A stretch of DNA of 49,124 nucleotides from Actinomycetes bacterium (GTDB taxonomy: Bacteria; Actinomycetota; Thermoleophilia; Gaiellales; Gaiellaceae). Of this stretch, positions 1-7,732 are shown piece by piece; position 1 is the first letter of the stretch, and each line of letters starts with the position of its first letter. Below the pieces are notes generated by a model. The model was not told where the DNA came from and did not search any database. It worked only from the letters and a program-made list of their open reading frames with translations. The DNA lies in NCBI GenBank assembly GCA_025964395.1, contig JAOPYY010000159.1, positions 1 to 49,124 of the forward strand, written 5' to 3'. A program made the translations under genes and the position numbers.

Positions 1-624
1 GTGTTCATCGCCCGCGAGGACTACTGGAACAAGCGCTTCCAGGAGGCCGGCGTGCCGATCATCGGCGACGACATCAAGTCCCAGGTCGGCGCAACGATCA
101 CGCACCGCGTGCTCACCTCACTCTTCCGTGAGCGCGGCGTGCACCTCGACAAGACGATGCAGCTGAACGTCGGCGGCAACTCGGACTTCCTCAACATGCT
201 CGAGCGCGACCGCCTCGAGTCGAAGAAGATCTCGAAGACGAATGCCGTCACGTCGATGCTCGACTACGACATGGGCGCGAAGAACGTGCACGTCGGCCCG
301 TCCGACTACGTGCCGTGGCTGACCGACCGCAAGTGGGCGTACATCCGCCTCGAGGGGTCGAGCTTCGGCGACGTGCCGTTGAACGTCGAGCTCAAGCTCG
401 AGGTGTGGGACTCGCCAAACTCGGCCGGCATCGTGATCGATGCCGTCCGGCTCGCGAAGCTCGCGCTGAACAACGGGATCGCCGGGTCGCTCGAGGGCCC
501 GAGCTCCTACCTGATGAAGTCGCCGCCGCGGCAGATCCAGGACGACGACGCCGCAGAGCTCGTCGAGGAGTTCATCGAGCGTAATCGCCGCGAGGTCTCC
601 TCGCCGGCGCCCGCGCAGGTCTAG
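1..624 (+). CDS. ino1: myo-inositol-1-phosphate synthase, C-terminal part
   Basis: Converts glucose 6-phosphate to inositol 3-phosphate with NAD, the first step to inositol lipids and mycothiol-type thiols in actinobacteria. The visible 207 residues contain the family core [17 protein letters not shown] and the stretch [14 protein letters not shown], then KSDYVPWL-like and [17 protein letters not shown] segments that end the catalytic domain. The family is about 360 residues long, so the N-terminal Rossmann half lies before base 1 and the GTG at base 1 is only an internal valine. The ending is intact and is followed by a strong hairpin. Family call is firm. Confidence 0.93.
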   Translation: MFIAREDYWNKRFQEAGVPIIGDDIKSQVGATITHRVLTSLFRERGVHLDKTMQLNVGGNSDFLNMLERDRLESKKISKTNAVTSMLDYDMGAKNVHVGPSDYVPWLTDRKWAYIRLEGSSFGDVPLNVELKLEVWDSPNSAGIVIDAVRLAKLALNNGIAGSLEGPSSYLMKSPPRQIQDDDAAELVEEFIERNRREVSSPAPAQV

Positions 625-643
625 AAAACCGGTCGTCTCCTGG

Positions 644-677
644 AACGTCGAGAGCCGCGCGAGCGGCTCTCGGCGTT
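644..677 (+). terminator. hairpin after ino1
   Basis: A 15-pair inverted repeat with a GCGA tetraloop (arms 644-658 and 663-677, one T-G wobble) begins 20 bases after the ino1 stop. No long T-run follows. It probably ends the ino1 transcript. Confidence 0.65.
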
Positions 678-716
678 TCGTAGACTCCCCCGTCGTTCGA
701 GACAGGGGGACATCAA

Positions 717-1853
717 ATGAAGGCATCACACCCGCGCATCGCCGGGGCTTTTCTCATCGCGGTCGGGGTGGCTGCGATCGTCGTCGCCGCCGCGTTCGCC
801 AAGGGTCCGCCCACGAAAGAAGGACCGAAGCCGAACGGGCACGCAGTCGATCACGTCTTCGTGATCATGCTCGAGAACCACTCGTACTCGAGCGTGATCG
901 ACGACGCGAACGCGCCGTTCATCACGTCGCTCGCCCACAAGTACGCGCTGGCGCAGAACTACTACGGCGTGACGCATCCGAGCGAGCCGAACTACGTCGC
1001 GGCGATCTCGGGCTCCAACTGGGGCGTCAACGACGACCAGCCTACGAACGCCTACGACCATCTGAACATCGTCGACCAGCTCGAGCAGCACCATCTGAGC
1101 TGGGCCGCCTACATGGAGTCGATGCCGTCGGCCGGTTTTACCGGCGCACAGTCTCCGTCCAACGCGGCGCTCTACGTCAACAAGCACAACCCGTTCGTGC
1201 TGATGAACGACATCAGCTCGAACGCAAAGCGCATGGCGCTGATCAAGCCCTACACGAGCTTCGCCACCGAGATGAAGGCGAAGACGCTGCCGAACTTCGT
1301 GTGGATCTCGCCGAACCAGTGTCACGACATGCACGGCGGCGTCTACACGGCGGTCGCCTCCGACGGCAGCGACGGAACGCCCTGCCCGTACGGCTCGGCG
1401 AAGGACGACGCGAACGATGCCGCGTTGAAGCAGAAGGCCGATGCCTTCGTGAAGGGCGCGGTCGACACGATCACGGGGACGACGGCGTGGAAGACCGGCC
1501 GGACCGCGATCTTCATCGTCACCGACGAGAACGACTTCACCGGCAACGCGGCCACCGACGGCTGGGAGTCCGCGGACGGCTGCTGCGACTCTCCGAACCT
1601 CGGCAAGGGCACGCCGTTCCTCGGCTCGAATGGCCAGCCCGACGGTCACGTCTGGCAGGGAGGCGTCTACGGGGGCGGGAAGATCCCCGCAATCGTGATG
1701 ACCTCGAAGGGCAAAACGGCCTACACCAGCCAGAAGCCCTACAACCATTACTCGCTGCTCTCGACGCTCGAGTGGAACTGGAACCTCCCGACCATCGGCT
1801 ACGCCTCGGACACGATGCAGGTGCACCCGATGACCGAGTTCCTGACGAAGTAG
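717..1853 (+). CDS. secreted phosphoesterase (acid phosphatase / phospholipase C-like)
   Basis: Predicted exported phosphoesterase of the alkaline-phosphatase-like superfamily (PF04185 type), likely releasing phosphate from esters outside the cell. Residues 1-29 form a signal peptide (basic start, long Ala/Val core, AFA-K cleavage region). The mature part has the metal and nucleophile motif VIMLENHSYSS near residue 47, THPSEPNYVAAISG near 85, and FIVTDENDF near 265 for the second metal site. A run GGGGGA lies 9 bases before the ATG, and a TAGACT element at 681-686 could be its -10 box, giving a short leader. It ends at a perfect hairpin, so it is probably monocistronic. The substrate is not known. 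Confidence 0.87.
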   Translation: MKASHPRIAGAFLIAVGVAAIVVAAAFAKGPPTKEGPKPNGHAVDHVFVIMLENHSYSSVIDDANAPFITSLAHKYALAQNYYGVTHPSEPNYVAAISGSNWGVNDDQPTNAYDHLNIVDQLEQHHLSWAAYMESMPSAGFTGAQSPSNAALYVNKHNPFVLMNDISSNAKRMALIKPYTSFATEMKAKTLPNFVWISPNQCHDMHGGVYTAVASDGSDGTPCPYGSAKDDANDAALKQKADAFVKGAVDTITGTTAWKTGRTAIFIVTDENDFTGNAATDGWESADGCCDSPNLGKGTPFLGSNGQPDGHVWQGGVYGGGKIPAIVMTSKGKTAYTSQKPYNHYSLLSTLEWNWNLPTIGYASDTMQVHPMTEFLTK

Positions 1854-1861
1854 CGCTTCGC

Positions 1862-1891
1862 CTCGGGGCCGGGCGAACGCCCGGCCCCGAG
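1862..1891 (+). terminator. perfect 14-bp hairpin
   Basis: Arms CTCGGGGCCGGGCG (1862-1875) and its exact complement (1878-1891) are separated by AA. It lies 9 bases after the phosphoesterase stop and directly abuts the promoter of the next gene. Confidence 0.75.
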
Positions 1892-1897
1892 TACCCT
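1892..1897 (+). promoter_or_regulatory. -10 box, leaderless type
   Basis: TACCCT sits 7 bases before the ATG at 1905 and immediately follows the terminator, so transcription should begin at or next to the start codon. No -35 consensus is visible. Confidence 0.5.
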
Positions 1898-1904
1898 TGC
1901 TGGG

Positions 1905-3629
1905 ATGCGTATCTGCCTCGTGACGCCGTTTGCGTGGTCTCAGCCGCACGACGTCAACGAGCACGTCGCGGGAGTTGCAGGCGGATTGCGTGCGCTTGGT
2001 CACGAAGTGACGGTGATCGCGCCCTCAACCCGGGCCGCCGACCTGCTCGCTGGACGCCGGGCGTTGCTGCGAGGCGAGCAGGCCGATGTGATCGCGGTCG
2101 GGCCGGCGATCCCCGTCTCGCGCCGCTCCCAGCTCGGCGTTCCGGTCGGCGTGCAGGCGAACCTCCGCCAGGCCCTCGCGCAGGGCTCGTTCGACGTGGT
2201 GCACGGCTTCGAGCCGGGGCTGCCGTCGCTCTCCTACCTCGCGCTGCGCGACACCGACGCGCTCGCGGTCGCCACCTTCGTCTCGGCGAACCGGCTCGGG
2301 TATCCGCCCGCTCGCTCCCAGCGCGAGAAGCTGTTAGGGCGGCTCGATGCGCTGATCGCGCTCTCCGAGACGATGCGGGCGGCGGCCGAGGAGCGCTTCC
2401 CGGGCGACTACCGCGTCCTCTCCCCCGGTGTCGACACCGGCGTCTTCTTTCCCGCTGCGAAGCAGAAGCGCATCGTCGTCGAGCTGCGGCCGAACGAGCG
2501 TGAGGTCGCGCGCGGCGTGCTGCACGCGGTGCGGGAGCTGCCCGAGTGGGAAGTCGTGCTGCTCAGGACGCGCGCCCTGATCGGCCGGCCCGTGATCCCG
2601 CGCGATCTCGCCCCGCGCGTCCACCTGCGCACCGCGAAGGACGCCGCGTCGCGGGCCGCGCTGCTGAACGAGGCCGCGATCTTCGTCCCGGGAGTCGAAG
2701 GCCTGCGCCGCGTGACCCTCGAGGCGGCCGCCGCGGGCTGCGCGATCGCCCGGCCGCGCGGCGTGGAGACCCAGCCGGAACTCGCCGCGGCAGCGGCAGC
2801 CCGGCTCGCCGAGGACGAGGAGCTCCGCGAGCGCGAAGCGGCCGCCGCGCGGGCCGACGCCGAGGCGCAGACGTTCGACCACGTTGCCCGTGAGCTCGAG
2901 GCCGTCTACAACGCCCTCGGCACGCGGCGCCGCAGGGGCCGCCAGGCAGAGCCGCTTGCGGATCGGCCCTGGATCATCGCCGACCTGCACATGCACACCT
3001 CGTGGTCGCACGACTGCAGCATCGACGCGGCCGAGCTCGTCGACCATGCCGAAGCCGAGGGGCTCGGCGCGATCGCCGTCACCGACCACAACGTCTTCGG
3101 CGGCGCACTCGAGACGGTCGACTACGCGCGCAGCCGCGACCTGATCGTCATCCCCGGCGAGGAGGTGAAGACGGACAACCAGGGCGAGGTGATCGGCCTG
3201 TTCCTCGAGCGTGAGATCCCACGCGGGCTCAGCTTCGGCGACACGATCGCCGCGATCCGCGAGCAGGGCGGCCTCGTCTACGTCCCTCACCCTTTCGACC
3301 GGCTGCACGCGATCCCCGACCCGCGGACGCTCCATCGCCACCTGGCGGACATCGACGTGCTCGAGGTCTACAACGCGCGGCTGCTGTTCGAGGCCCACAA
3401 CGACGAGGCGCTCCGCTTCGCCCGGAAGTACAACCTGACCATGGGGGCAGGCTCCGACGCCCACGTCCTCCAGGGGGTCGGCACCGGGGCGCTCCGGATG
3501 CGCGCCTTCCAGGATCCGGAGGAGTTCCTCATCTCGCTGCGCACCGCCGAAGTCCTGCGTCGGCCGAAATCCCTCGCTTATCTTCAGTCGCTGAAGTGGG
3601 TTGCCCAAGTCAAGGAGCGGGTCCGCTAG
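1905..3629 (+). CDS. glycosyltransferase (GT4)-PHP metal hydrolase fusion
   Basis: A 574-residue two-domain protein. Residues 1-340 look like a family 4 glycosyltransferase: MRICLVTPFAWSQPHDVNEHV at the start, DVVHGFEPG, LIALSETMR, LSPGVDTGVF, and a short acceptor/donor region LEAAAAGCAIA near 275. Residues 355-574 form a PHP phosphoesterase domain with all usual metal ligands: DLHMHTSWSHD (H362, H364), VTDHN, IPGEEV, YVPHPFDR and GSDAH. The glycosyltransferase half lacks a clear EX7E motif and is compact, so its activity is less certain. A fused hydrolase suggests phosphate removal from a glycosylated or polyprenyl-phosphate product; that is inference. No signal peptide or membrane span is seen. 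Confidence 0.82.
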   Translation: MRICLVTPFAWSQPHDVNEHVAGVAGGLRALGHEVTVIAPSTRAADLLAGRRALLRGEQADVIAVGPAIPVSRRSQLGVPVGVQANLRQALAQGSFDVVHGFEPGLPSLSYLALRDTDALAVATFVSANRLGYPPARSQREKLLGRLDALIALSETMRAAAEERFPGDYRVLSPGVDTGVFFPAAKQKRIVVELRPNEREVARGVLHAVRELPEWEVVLLRTRALIGRPVIPRDLAPRVHLRTAKDAASRAALLNEAAIFVPGVEGLRRVTLEAAAAGCAIARPRGVETQPELAAAAAARLAEDEELREREAAAARADAEAQTFDHVARELEAVYNALGTRRRRGRQAEPLADRPWIIADLHMHTSWSHDCSIDAAELVDHAEAEGLGAIAVTDHNVFGGALETVDYARSRDLIVIPGEEVKTDNQGEVIGLFLEREIPRGLSFGDTIAAIREQGGLVYVPHPFDRLHAIPDPRTLHRHLADIDVLEVYNARLLFEAHNDEALRFARKYNLTMGAGSDAHVLQGVGTGALRMRAFQDPEEFLISLRTAEVLRRPKSLAYLQSLKWVAQVKERVR

Positions 3630-3678
3630 GAGAAGGTCCGCGGGGCCCGAAAGGTCCCCCTGCCGCGTGGGCTCCACC

Positions 3679-4254
3679 GTGACCACAGACGAGATCTATG
3701 AGCGCTATCTCCGCAAGGCGATCACCGAGATCAATCGCCTTTCGCACGAGATCGCGCAAGCCGCGGAAGGGGCTCCTACCGCGCTGCCCACAGGGCACCC
3801 GCTCGCGAACATCTTTCTCCTCAAGTACGGCCCCCAGGCCCAGGAGCTGCAGGAGGGCGTCGCCTTCCACGGCCGGGCCGGGAATGCGCTGATCAAGTCG
3901 CTCCAGCGCCTGCACGTCGACCCGATGGAGGTCTACGGGACGAATGCGGTCAAGTTCGCCGGTTGCGACCTCGAGCTCTCGGCGGAGTGGCTGCGCCGCG
4001 AGCTGCGGATCGTCGAGCCGAAGCTGGTCGTCGTGATGGGCGACGATGCGCTCGAGTTCCTGAACGGCATCGGGTTCCAGCTCGCGCAGCCGGTCGAGGA
4101 TAAGGTGGGCGAGCTACAGCGCTTCACGCCGACGATCGAAGCGCTGGCCGTCCCCGACATCGACTCATCCCTCGACGAGGCTCCTGCAAAGACTGCGTTT
4201 TGGAACGCGTTCAAGACCGTGGGCCCCTGGTGGGCCGCTTTGCCGCCCTACTAG
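3679..4254 (+). CDS. uracil-DNA glycosylase-like protein, degenerate
   Basis: About 190 residues resembling family 4 uracil-DNA glycosylases over EGVAFHGRAGNALIKSLQ and VYGTNAVKF, which match the family's GRPFVGRAG and VYVTNVVK blocks, and VVVMGDDALEFL, which matches the third strand. The catalytic first motif (GEAPG in active enzymes) reads LLKYGPQAQ, the iron-sulfur cysteines are absent, and the usual HPS motif near the end reads PDIDSS. It is therefore likely inactive as a glycosylase or altered in substrate. GTG 3667 and GTG 3679 are both possible starts; the earlier in-frame start at 3601 would lie inside the upstream gene. Its end overlaps the membrane protein gene. Confidence 0.62.
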   Translation: MTTDEIYERYLRKAITEINRLSHEIAQAAEGAPTALPTGHPLANIFLLKYGPQAQELQEGVAFHGRAGNALIKSLQRLHVDPMEVYGTNAVKFAGCDLELSAEWLRRELRIVEPKLVVVMGDDALEFLNGIGFQLAQPVEDKVGELQRFTPTIEALAVPDIDSSLDEAPAKTAFWNAFKTVGPWWAALPPY

Positions 4255-4949
4255 GGCTCTGGCTCCTCCTCGTCCTGTACTACGAGGCGGCGCCGCACCT
4301 CTGGGCGGCCTCCGTCTGGTGGGACGTGGCGTGGCTCGGCTTCGTCGTGATCCCGGCCGTGTTCGGGCTCGTGCTGCTTGCGCTGCCGCTCCGTGAGGCG
4401 CAGGGGCTGCTGCCGGTCGGGCTCGCCTTCGCGGTGCTCGCGGCGGTGCTCACGTATGCGGACGTCGACGTCTTCGCGAACTTCGCACGGCTCACCGCGT
4501 GCACGCTGCTCGGCTGGTGGTTCCTCAGCTACTTCGAGACGATCAGCTGGGTCGTGCTCGTGGCGGCGATCATCCCGTGGGTCGACGCGTACTCGGTGTG
4601 GCGCGGCCCGACGAAGCAGATCGTCGAGCATCACGCGAACGTGTTCGGGGTGCTCTCGTTCGCCTTCCCCGTCCCGGGCGAGCACGCAGCGGCGAACCTC
4701 GGCGTACCGGATCTCCTCTTCTTTGCGCTCTTCCTGGCCGCCGCCGCGCGCTTCGGCCTGCGCATCTACTGGACGTGGGTCACCCTCGTCGCAGCCCTCG
4801 GTCTGACGATCGCAGCAACGGTCTGGTGGAACCTCAGCGGCCTCCCCGCGCTCCCGGGCATCGCGATCGGCTTCCTGCTTCCGAACGCCGACCTCCTCTG
4901 GGCACGGCTCCGGCGCCCCGCCGGCGCGGCAGCCGAGCCCGGCGCCTGA
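4230..4949 (+). CDS. presenilin-like intramembrane aspartyl protease candidate
   Basis: A 239-residue membrane protein with eight or nine hydrophobic segments. Three motifs appear in the order expected of presenilin/signal-peptide-peptidase proteases: IIPWVDAYSVWRGPTKQIVE with Asp119 (presenilin has YD..AV..KGP...LVE), LGVPDLLFFALFLAAAA with Asp161 (presenilin has LGLGDFIFYSVLVG), and GLPALPGIAIGFLL with PALP at 206-209 (presenilin has LPALPISI). The usual GxGD reads GVPD, so the second glycine is proline. If active it would cleave membrane-spanning substrates. GTG 4230 overlaps the upstream gene by 25 bases; TTG 4200 is an alternative. The resemblance is from memory of the motifs and no alignment was run. 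Confidence 0.66.
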   Translation: MGRFAALLGLWLLLVLYYEAAPHLWAASVWWDVAWLGFVVIPAVFGLVLLALPLREAQGLLPVGLAFAVLAAVLTYADVDVFANFARLTACTLLGWWFLSYFETISWVVLVAAIIPWVDAYSVWRGPTKQIVEHHANVFGVLSFAFPVPGEHAAANLGVPDLLFFALFLAAAARFGLRIYWTWVTLVAALGLTIAATVWWNLSGLPALPGIAIGFLLPNADLLWARLRRPAGAAAEPGA

Positions 4950-4976
4950 CGCCCGGCTGAGGTCTCGGCCCCGGGC

Positions 4977-5426
4977 TCAGTCCCTGGCGCCCGGGGCTTC
5001 CGCGATCCGCTTGACGCGTGCCGGGAGCTTGCCGTTTGCGAGGTCGGCGAGCGTCACCGTCTCGAGGACGTTGCGCAGGCTCGCGCGCACCGCGATCCAA
5101 AGCTCCTGCAGGCTTTCGGCCGAGCCCGTGTATTCGAGGGCCATCGGTCGCGTTCCACGAACCGTCGCGAGCGGTCCGGCGACGGCTCGGATCACATCGG
5201 CCACGGTGATCTCGTCGGCTGGGCGGGCGAGGCGGAAGCCGCCTTCCGGGCCGCGTAAGGCATCGACGATCTCTTCCTTCTTCAGGTCGCGCAGGATGTT
5301 CTCGAGAAACGGCGCTGGGATGTTCTGCCGGTCCGCGATGTCCTCGCGCTTCACGATCGCGCCACCGGCAACGGCGAGCTCGATGACCGCTCGAATCGCA
5401 TAGTCCTCACGGGCTGTGATGCGCAC
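4977..5426 (-). CDS. Rrf2-family regulator, divergent to the sulfonate operon
   Basis: A 149-residue winged-helix repressor. The N-terminal ITAREDYAIRAVIELAV, the helix segment IPAPFLENILRDLKK and the wing GPEGGFRLARPADEITVADVIRAV are typical of Rrf2 proteins. There is no cysteine in the protein from the chosen start, so it cannot carry the cluster of IscR or NsrR and resembles CymR, the cysteine-metabolism regulator. GTG 5426 is chosen because the conserved domain begins there and AGGAAG lies 9 bases upstream. It is read away from the sulfonate operon, whose promoter region holds a palindrome. A second copy, similar along its whole length, follows the sulfate importer at 43 kb. Confidence 0.87.
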   Translation of the reverse strand: MRITAREDYAIRAVIELAVAGGAIVKREDIADRQNIPAPFLENILRDLKKEEIVDALRGPEGGFRLARPADEITVADVIRAVAGPLATVRGTRPMALEYTGSAESLQELWIAVRASLRNVLETVTLADLANGKLPARVKRIAEAPGARD

Positions 5427-5559
5427 GGCGCCATTCTTCCTGTTTGGGGAGCAGGACACGGTGTGACGCGCCGGCTGACTGCGTTACGGCGACGGAGCCG
5501 CACCAGGTGTCAGAGGTTGCTCTGCGGCTTGCCGCTATCGCATCCGCTGATCTCTGGTA

Positions 5560-5580
5560 TAAGTGAATTAAGTTGACTTA
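5560..5580. promoter_or_regulatory. palindromic operator candidate for the Rrf2 regulator
   Basis: In the 235-base divergent gap an AT-rich island carries arms TAAGTGAA (5560-5567) and TTGACTTA (5573-5580), which are complementary at 7 of 8 positions around a 5-base centre. A TANNNT element (TAAGTT, 5569-5574) lies inside it, so a bound repressor would block RNA polymerase. Assignment to Rrf2 is inference from position. Confidence 0.52.
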
Positions 5581-5661
5581 CTTGATCGTCAATAACGCGA
5601 ACTTCGAATTCTCCCGGCTCATTGAGAGCGACCTGCCCGACGTGCAAGGCCGGGAAGGCAG

Positions 5662-6243
5662 ATGACCACGGACGCGGCACCGGAGAGAGTTGGAATGCAC
5701 GTGCTCCTGATCGACGGGTCTCCGACAGGTGGTGGGCGCACGGGCGCGGCCCTGGCGGCAGTCGGTGCCGCCGCCGCGAAGCGGGGTGCGCGGGTCGAGC
5801 TGGTTGCGCTGGGAGATCACCAGATCGGCGGCATCGAACGGGCCGTCGCGCAACTGGCGGACGCCGATGCAATCGCCTTCGGCTCGCCCGTCTACCGCGC
5901 GACGGCGGCTGCCCCGCTGAAGCAGCTGATCGACGTCATCCCTCGCACGAACGGCGAAGACTGGGACTCTCCACTCGCGGGCAAAGCAGTTGGGATCGTC
6001 CACACCGGCGCCTCGCTGCATCACTTCCTGGCGTCGAATGTCCTGCGTGACGTGCTGGCCGGCTTCTTTGCTGCGCATGTCTTGCCGCCCGGCCTCTACG
6101 TGCCGCGTGAAGGGTTCGGAGAAGGAGCAGCGCTGCTCGGCCCCTACGCCGACCAGGCGCATCAGCTGGGCTCAGCGCTCGTCGAGCTCGCCGAGGTGCT
6201 GCGAACCAACGCCGTCCTCCGTTCGCTGAGGCCGCAGGCATGA
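5662..6243 (+). CDS. NADPH-dependent FMN reductase (SsuE-like)
   Basis: A 193-residue flavodoxin-fold reductase that would supply reduced FMN to the two monooxygenases downstream. The phosphate-binding loop reads LLIDGSPTGGGRTGAAL near residues 14-30, and the FMN-side motif FGSPVYRATAAAPLKQLID is near 73. GGGAAGG lies a few bases before the ATG. It is the first gene of the operon and overlaps the next gene by ATGA. SsuE is the closest functional match; MsuE-type proteins are equally possible. Confidence 0.85.
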   Translation: MTTDAAPERVGMHVLLIDGSPTGGGRTGAALAAVGAAAAKRGARVELVALGDHQIGGIERAVAQLADADAIAFGSPVYRATAAAPLKQLIDVIPRTNGEDWDSPLAGKAVGIVHTGASLHHFLASNVLRDVLAGFFAAHVLPPGLYVPREGFGEGAALLGPYADQAHQLGSALVELAEVLRTNAVLRSLRPQA

Positions 6244-6818
6244 CCGGCTCGGCAGCGGAGAGGCATGTCCACAGCGACGTGTTCCGCCAGGTCATGGGTA
6301 CGCTCGCGTCGGGAGTCGCCGTGGTCACGACCGTCGACACCGACGGCCGGCCGCGCGGCTTGACGACCACGGCAGTCACGAGCGTGTCGCTGGACCCCCC
6401 GCTCCTGCTCGTCTGCGTCGGAAGCCAGAGCAGGACGTTGCCGGCAATCCAGCGCGCCGGCCGCTTCACCGTGAACCTGCTCGACTCGACGTTCCCCGCG
6501 GTCGCACTTCACTTCGCATCGAGTCTCGACGACAAGTTCGCCGACATCGCCTGGCGAGCGGGCGCGAACGACTGCCCCGTCCTCCATGAGCACGCGCTCG
6601 CGTGGGCGGAATGCCACACAGAGCGCGAAGTCGACGCCGGCGATCACGTCGTCTTCGTCGGGCGTGTCCACGACGGCAACCTCGCCGGAACCGGCCGCCT
6701 GCCGCTCACGTACTTCCGCGGCCGCTACGGCGGCTGGTCGCCCTCCGACACAAGCCACGTCGCTGCGGTCCCACCGACCTCAGTCCACCTCGAATCCCAG
6801 AGGGGAGATGCACGATGA
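6240..6818 (+). CDS. flavin reductase-like FMN-binding protein (DszD/HpaC type)
   Basis: A 192-residue member of the flavin reductase domain family (PF01613). It shows VMGTLASGVAVVTTVD, RGLTTTAVTSVSLDPPLLLVCV and the late GRFTVNLL and DHVVFVGRVHDG blocks typical of HpaC, SnaC and DszD. These supply free reduced flavin to two-component oxygenases. It is unusual to have both this and an SsuE-type reductase in one operon, which fits the operon encoding two different flavin-dependent oxygenases. Translation is coupled by an ATGA overlap with the gene before and another with the permease after. Confidence 0.87.
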   Translation: MTGSAAERHVHSDVFRQVMGTLASGVAVVTTVDTDGRPRGLTTTAVTSVSLDPPLLLVCVGSQSRTLPAIQRAGRFTVNLLDSTFPAVALHFASSLDDKFADIAWRAGANDCPVLHEHALAWAECHTEREVDAGDHVVFVGRVHDGNLAGTGRLPLTYFRGRYGGWSPSDTSHVAAVPPTSVHLESQRGDAR

Positions 6819-7732
6819 CCGTCACCACCAATGTCGCTGTCGATGCACGTGGGGCGCTGTCCTCGCCGTCGGCTGCATCGACGAGCGAGCCCGAGTCGTT
6901 CATCGACACGGAGACGTTCGCGCCGCCAGCGGCGCCACGGCTGCCGCTTGCACTACGCCGCCTCCGGTCGCCGCTCGGCATCTACACGACTCCGCTCGTA
7001 CTGCTCGCTGCCTGGCAGGTGGCGAGCTCACTGGGCGCCCTTTCCGAGACGCTCGCCGCTTCCCCGGTGGAGGTCACGAAGGCGGCCGTCCATCTCTGGC
7101 AGGTCGGCGCGCCGTCGACCCTCGGGGAGGACCTGCGGGTATCGCTGACGCGTGCACTCGTCGGCTTGGTCATCGGGGCGAGCATAGGCGGAGTGGCAGC
7201 GACATTCGCCGGGCTGTCCCGCTTCGGGGAGCAACTCTTCAACGGTCCCGTGCAGATCCTGAACACGGTCCCGTTCCTCGCGCTCCTGCCGCTCATGATC
7301 ATCTGGTTCGGGATCGGCGAGATGTCGAAGGTTCTGCTCATCGCGATCGGCGCCGGCGTCCCGGTGTACATCAACCTCTTTGCGGGAATCCGCAGCGTCG
7401 ACCAGCGCCTCGTCGAGATGGCAGCGGCTGCGGGCGCCGGCCGCTGGAGGCTGATCCGACGTGTGCTGCTCCCGGGCGCGCTTCCCGGCGCGCTCGTCGG
7501 GCTCCGCTTCGCGCTCGCCTACAGCGTCCTCGGCCTCGTCGTCGCGGAGCAGATCAACGCGAGCTCGGGGCTCGGCTTCATGGTCACGCAGGCCCAGACG
7601 TACCAGCGGATCGACGAGATGTTCCTCGGGCTCGCGATCTACGCGATCCTCGGGCTGAGCGCCGACCAGGTCGTGCGCCTGCTCGAACGCGTGCTCCTGA
7701 CCTGGCGTCCGGCATTCGGAGGCGCACGGTGA
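6815..7732 (+). CDS. ssuC: sulfonate-type ABC transporter permease
   Basis: Inner-membrane permease of the nitrate/sulfonate/taurine (SsuC/TauC) class, 305 residues with six predicted spans after a 50-residue N-terminal tail. The ATPase-contact loop reads EMAAAAGAGRWRLIRRVLLPGALPGALVGLR, the EAA-type loop. ATG 6815 is chosen because GGGGAG lies 8 bases upstream and it overlaps the reductase stop by ATGA. The gene order reductase-permease-ATPase-binding protein-monooxygenases marks it as part of an organosulfur importer; the exact substrate cannot be read from sequence. Confidence 0.87.
   Translation: MTVTTNVAVDARGALSSPSAASTSEPESFIDTETFAPPAAPRLPLALRRLRSPLGIYTTPLVLLAAWQVASSLGALSETLAASPVEVTKAAVHLWQVGAPSTLGEDLRVSLTRALVGLVIGASIGGVAATFAGLSRFGEQLFNGPVQILNTVPFLALLPLMIIWFGIGEMSKVLLIAIGAGVPVYINLFAGIRSVDQRLVEMAAAAGAGRWRLIRRVLLPGALPGALVGLRFALAYSVLGLVVAEQINASSGLGFMVTQAQTYQRIDEMFLGLAIYAILGLSADQVVRLLERVLLTWRPAFGGAR

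Noticed and set aside
5427-5661. Riboswitch (SAM or similar) before the sulfonate operon
   Set aside because: No conserved riboswitch core was recognised; the AT-rich palindrome near a promoter fits protein control better.
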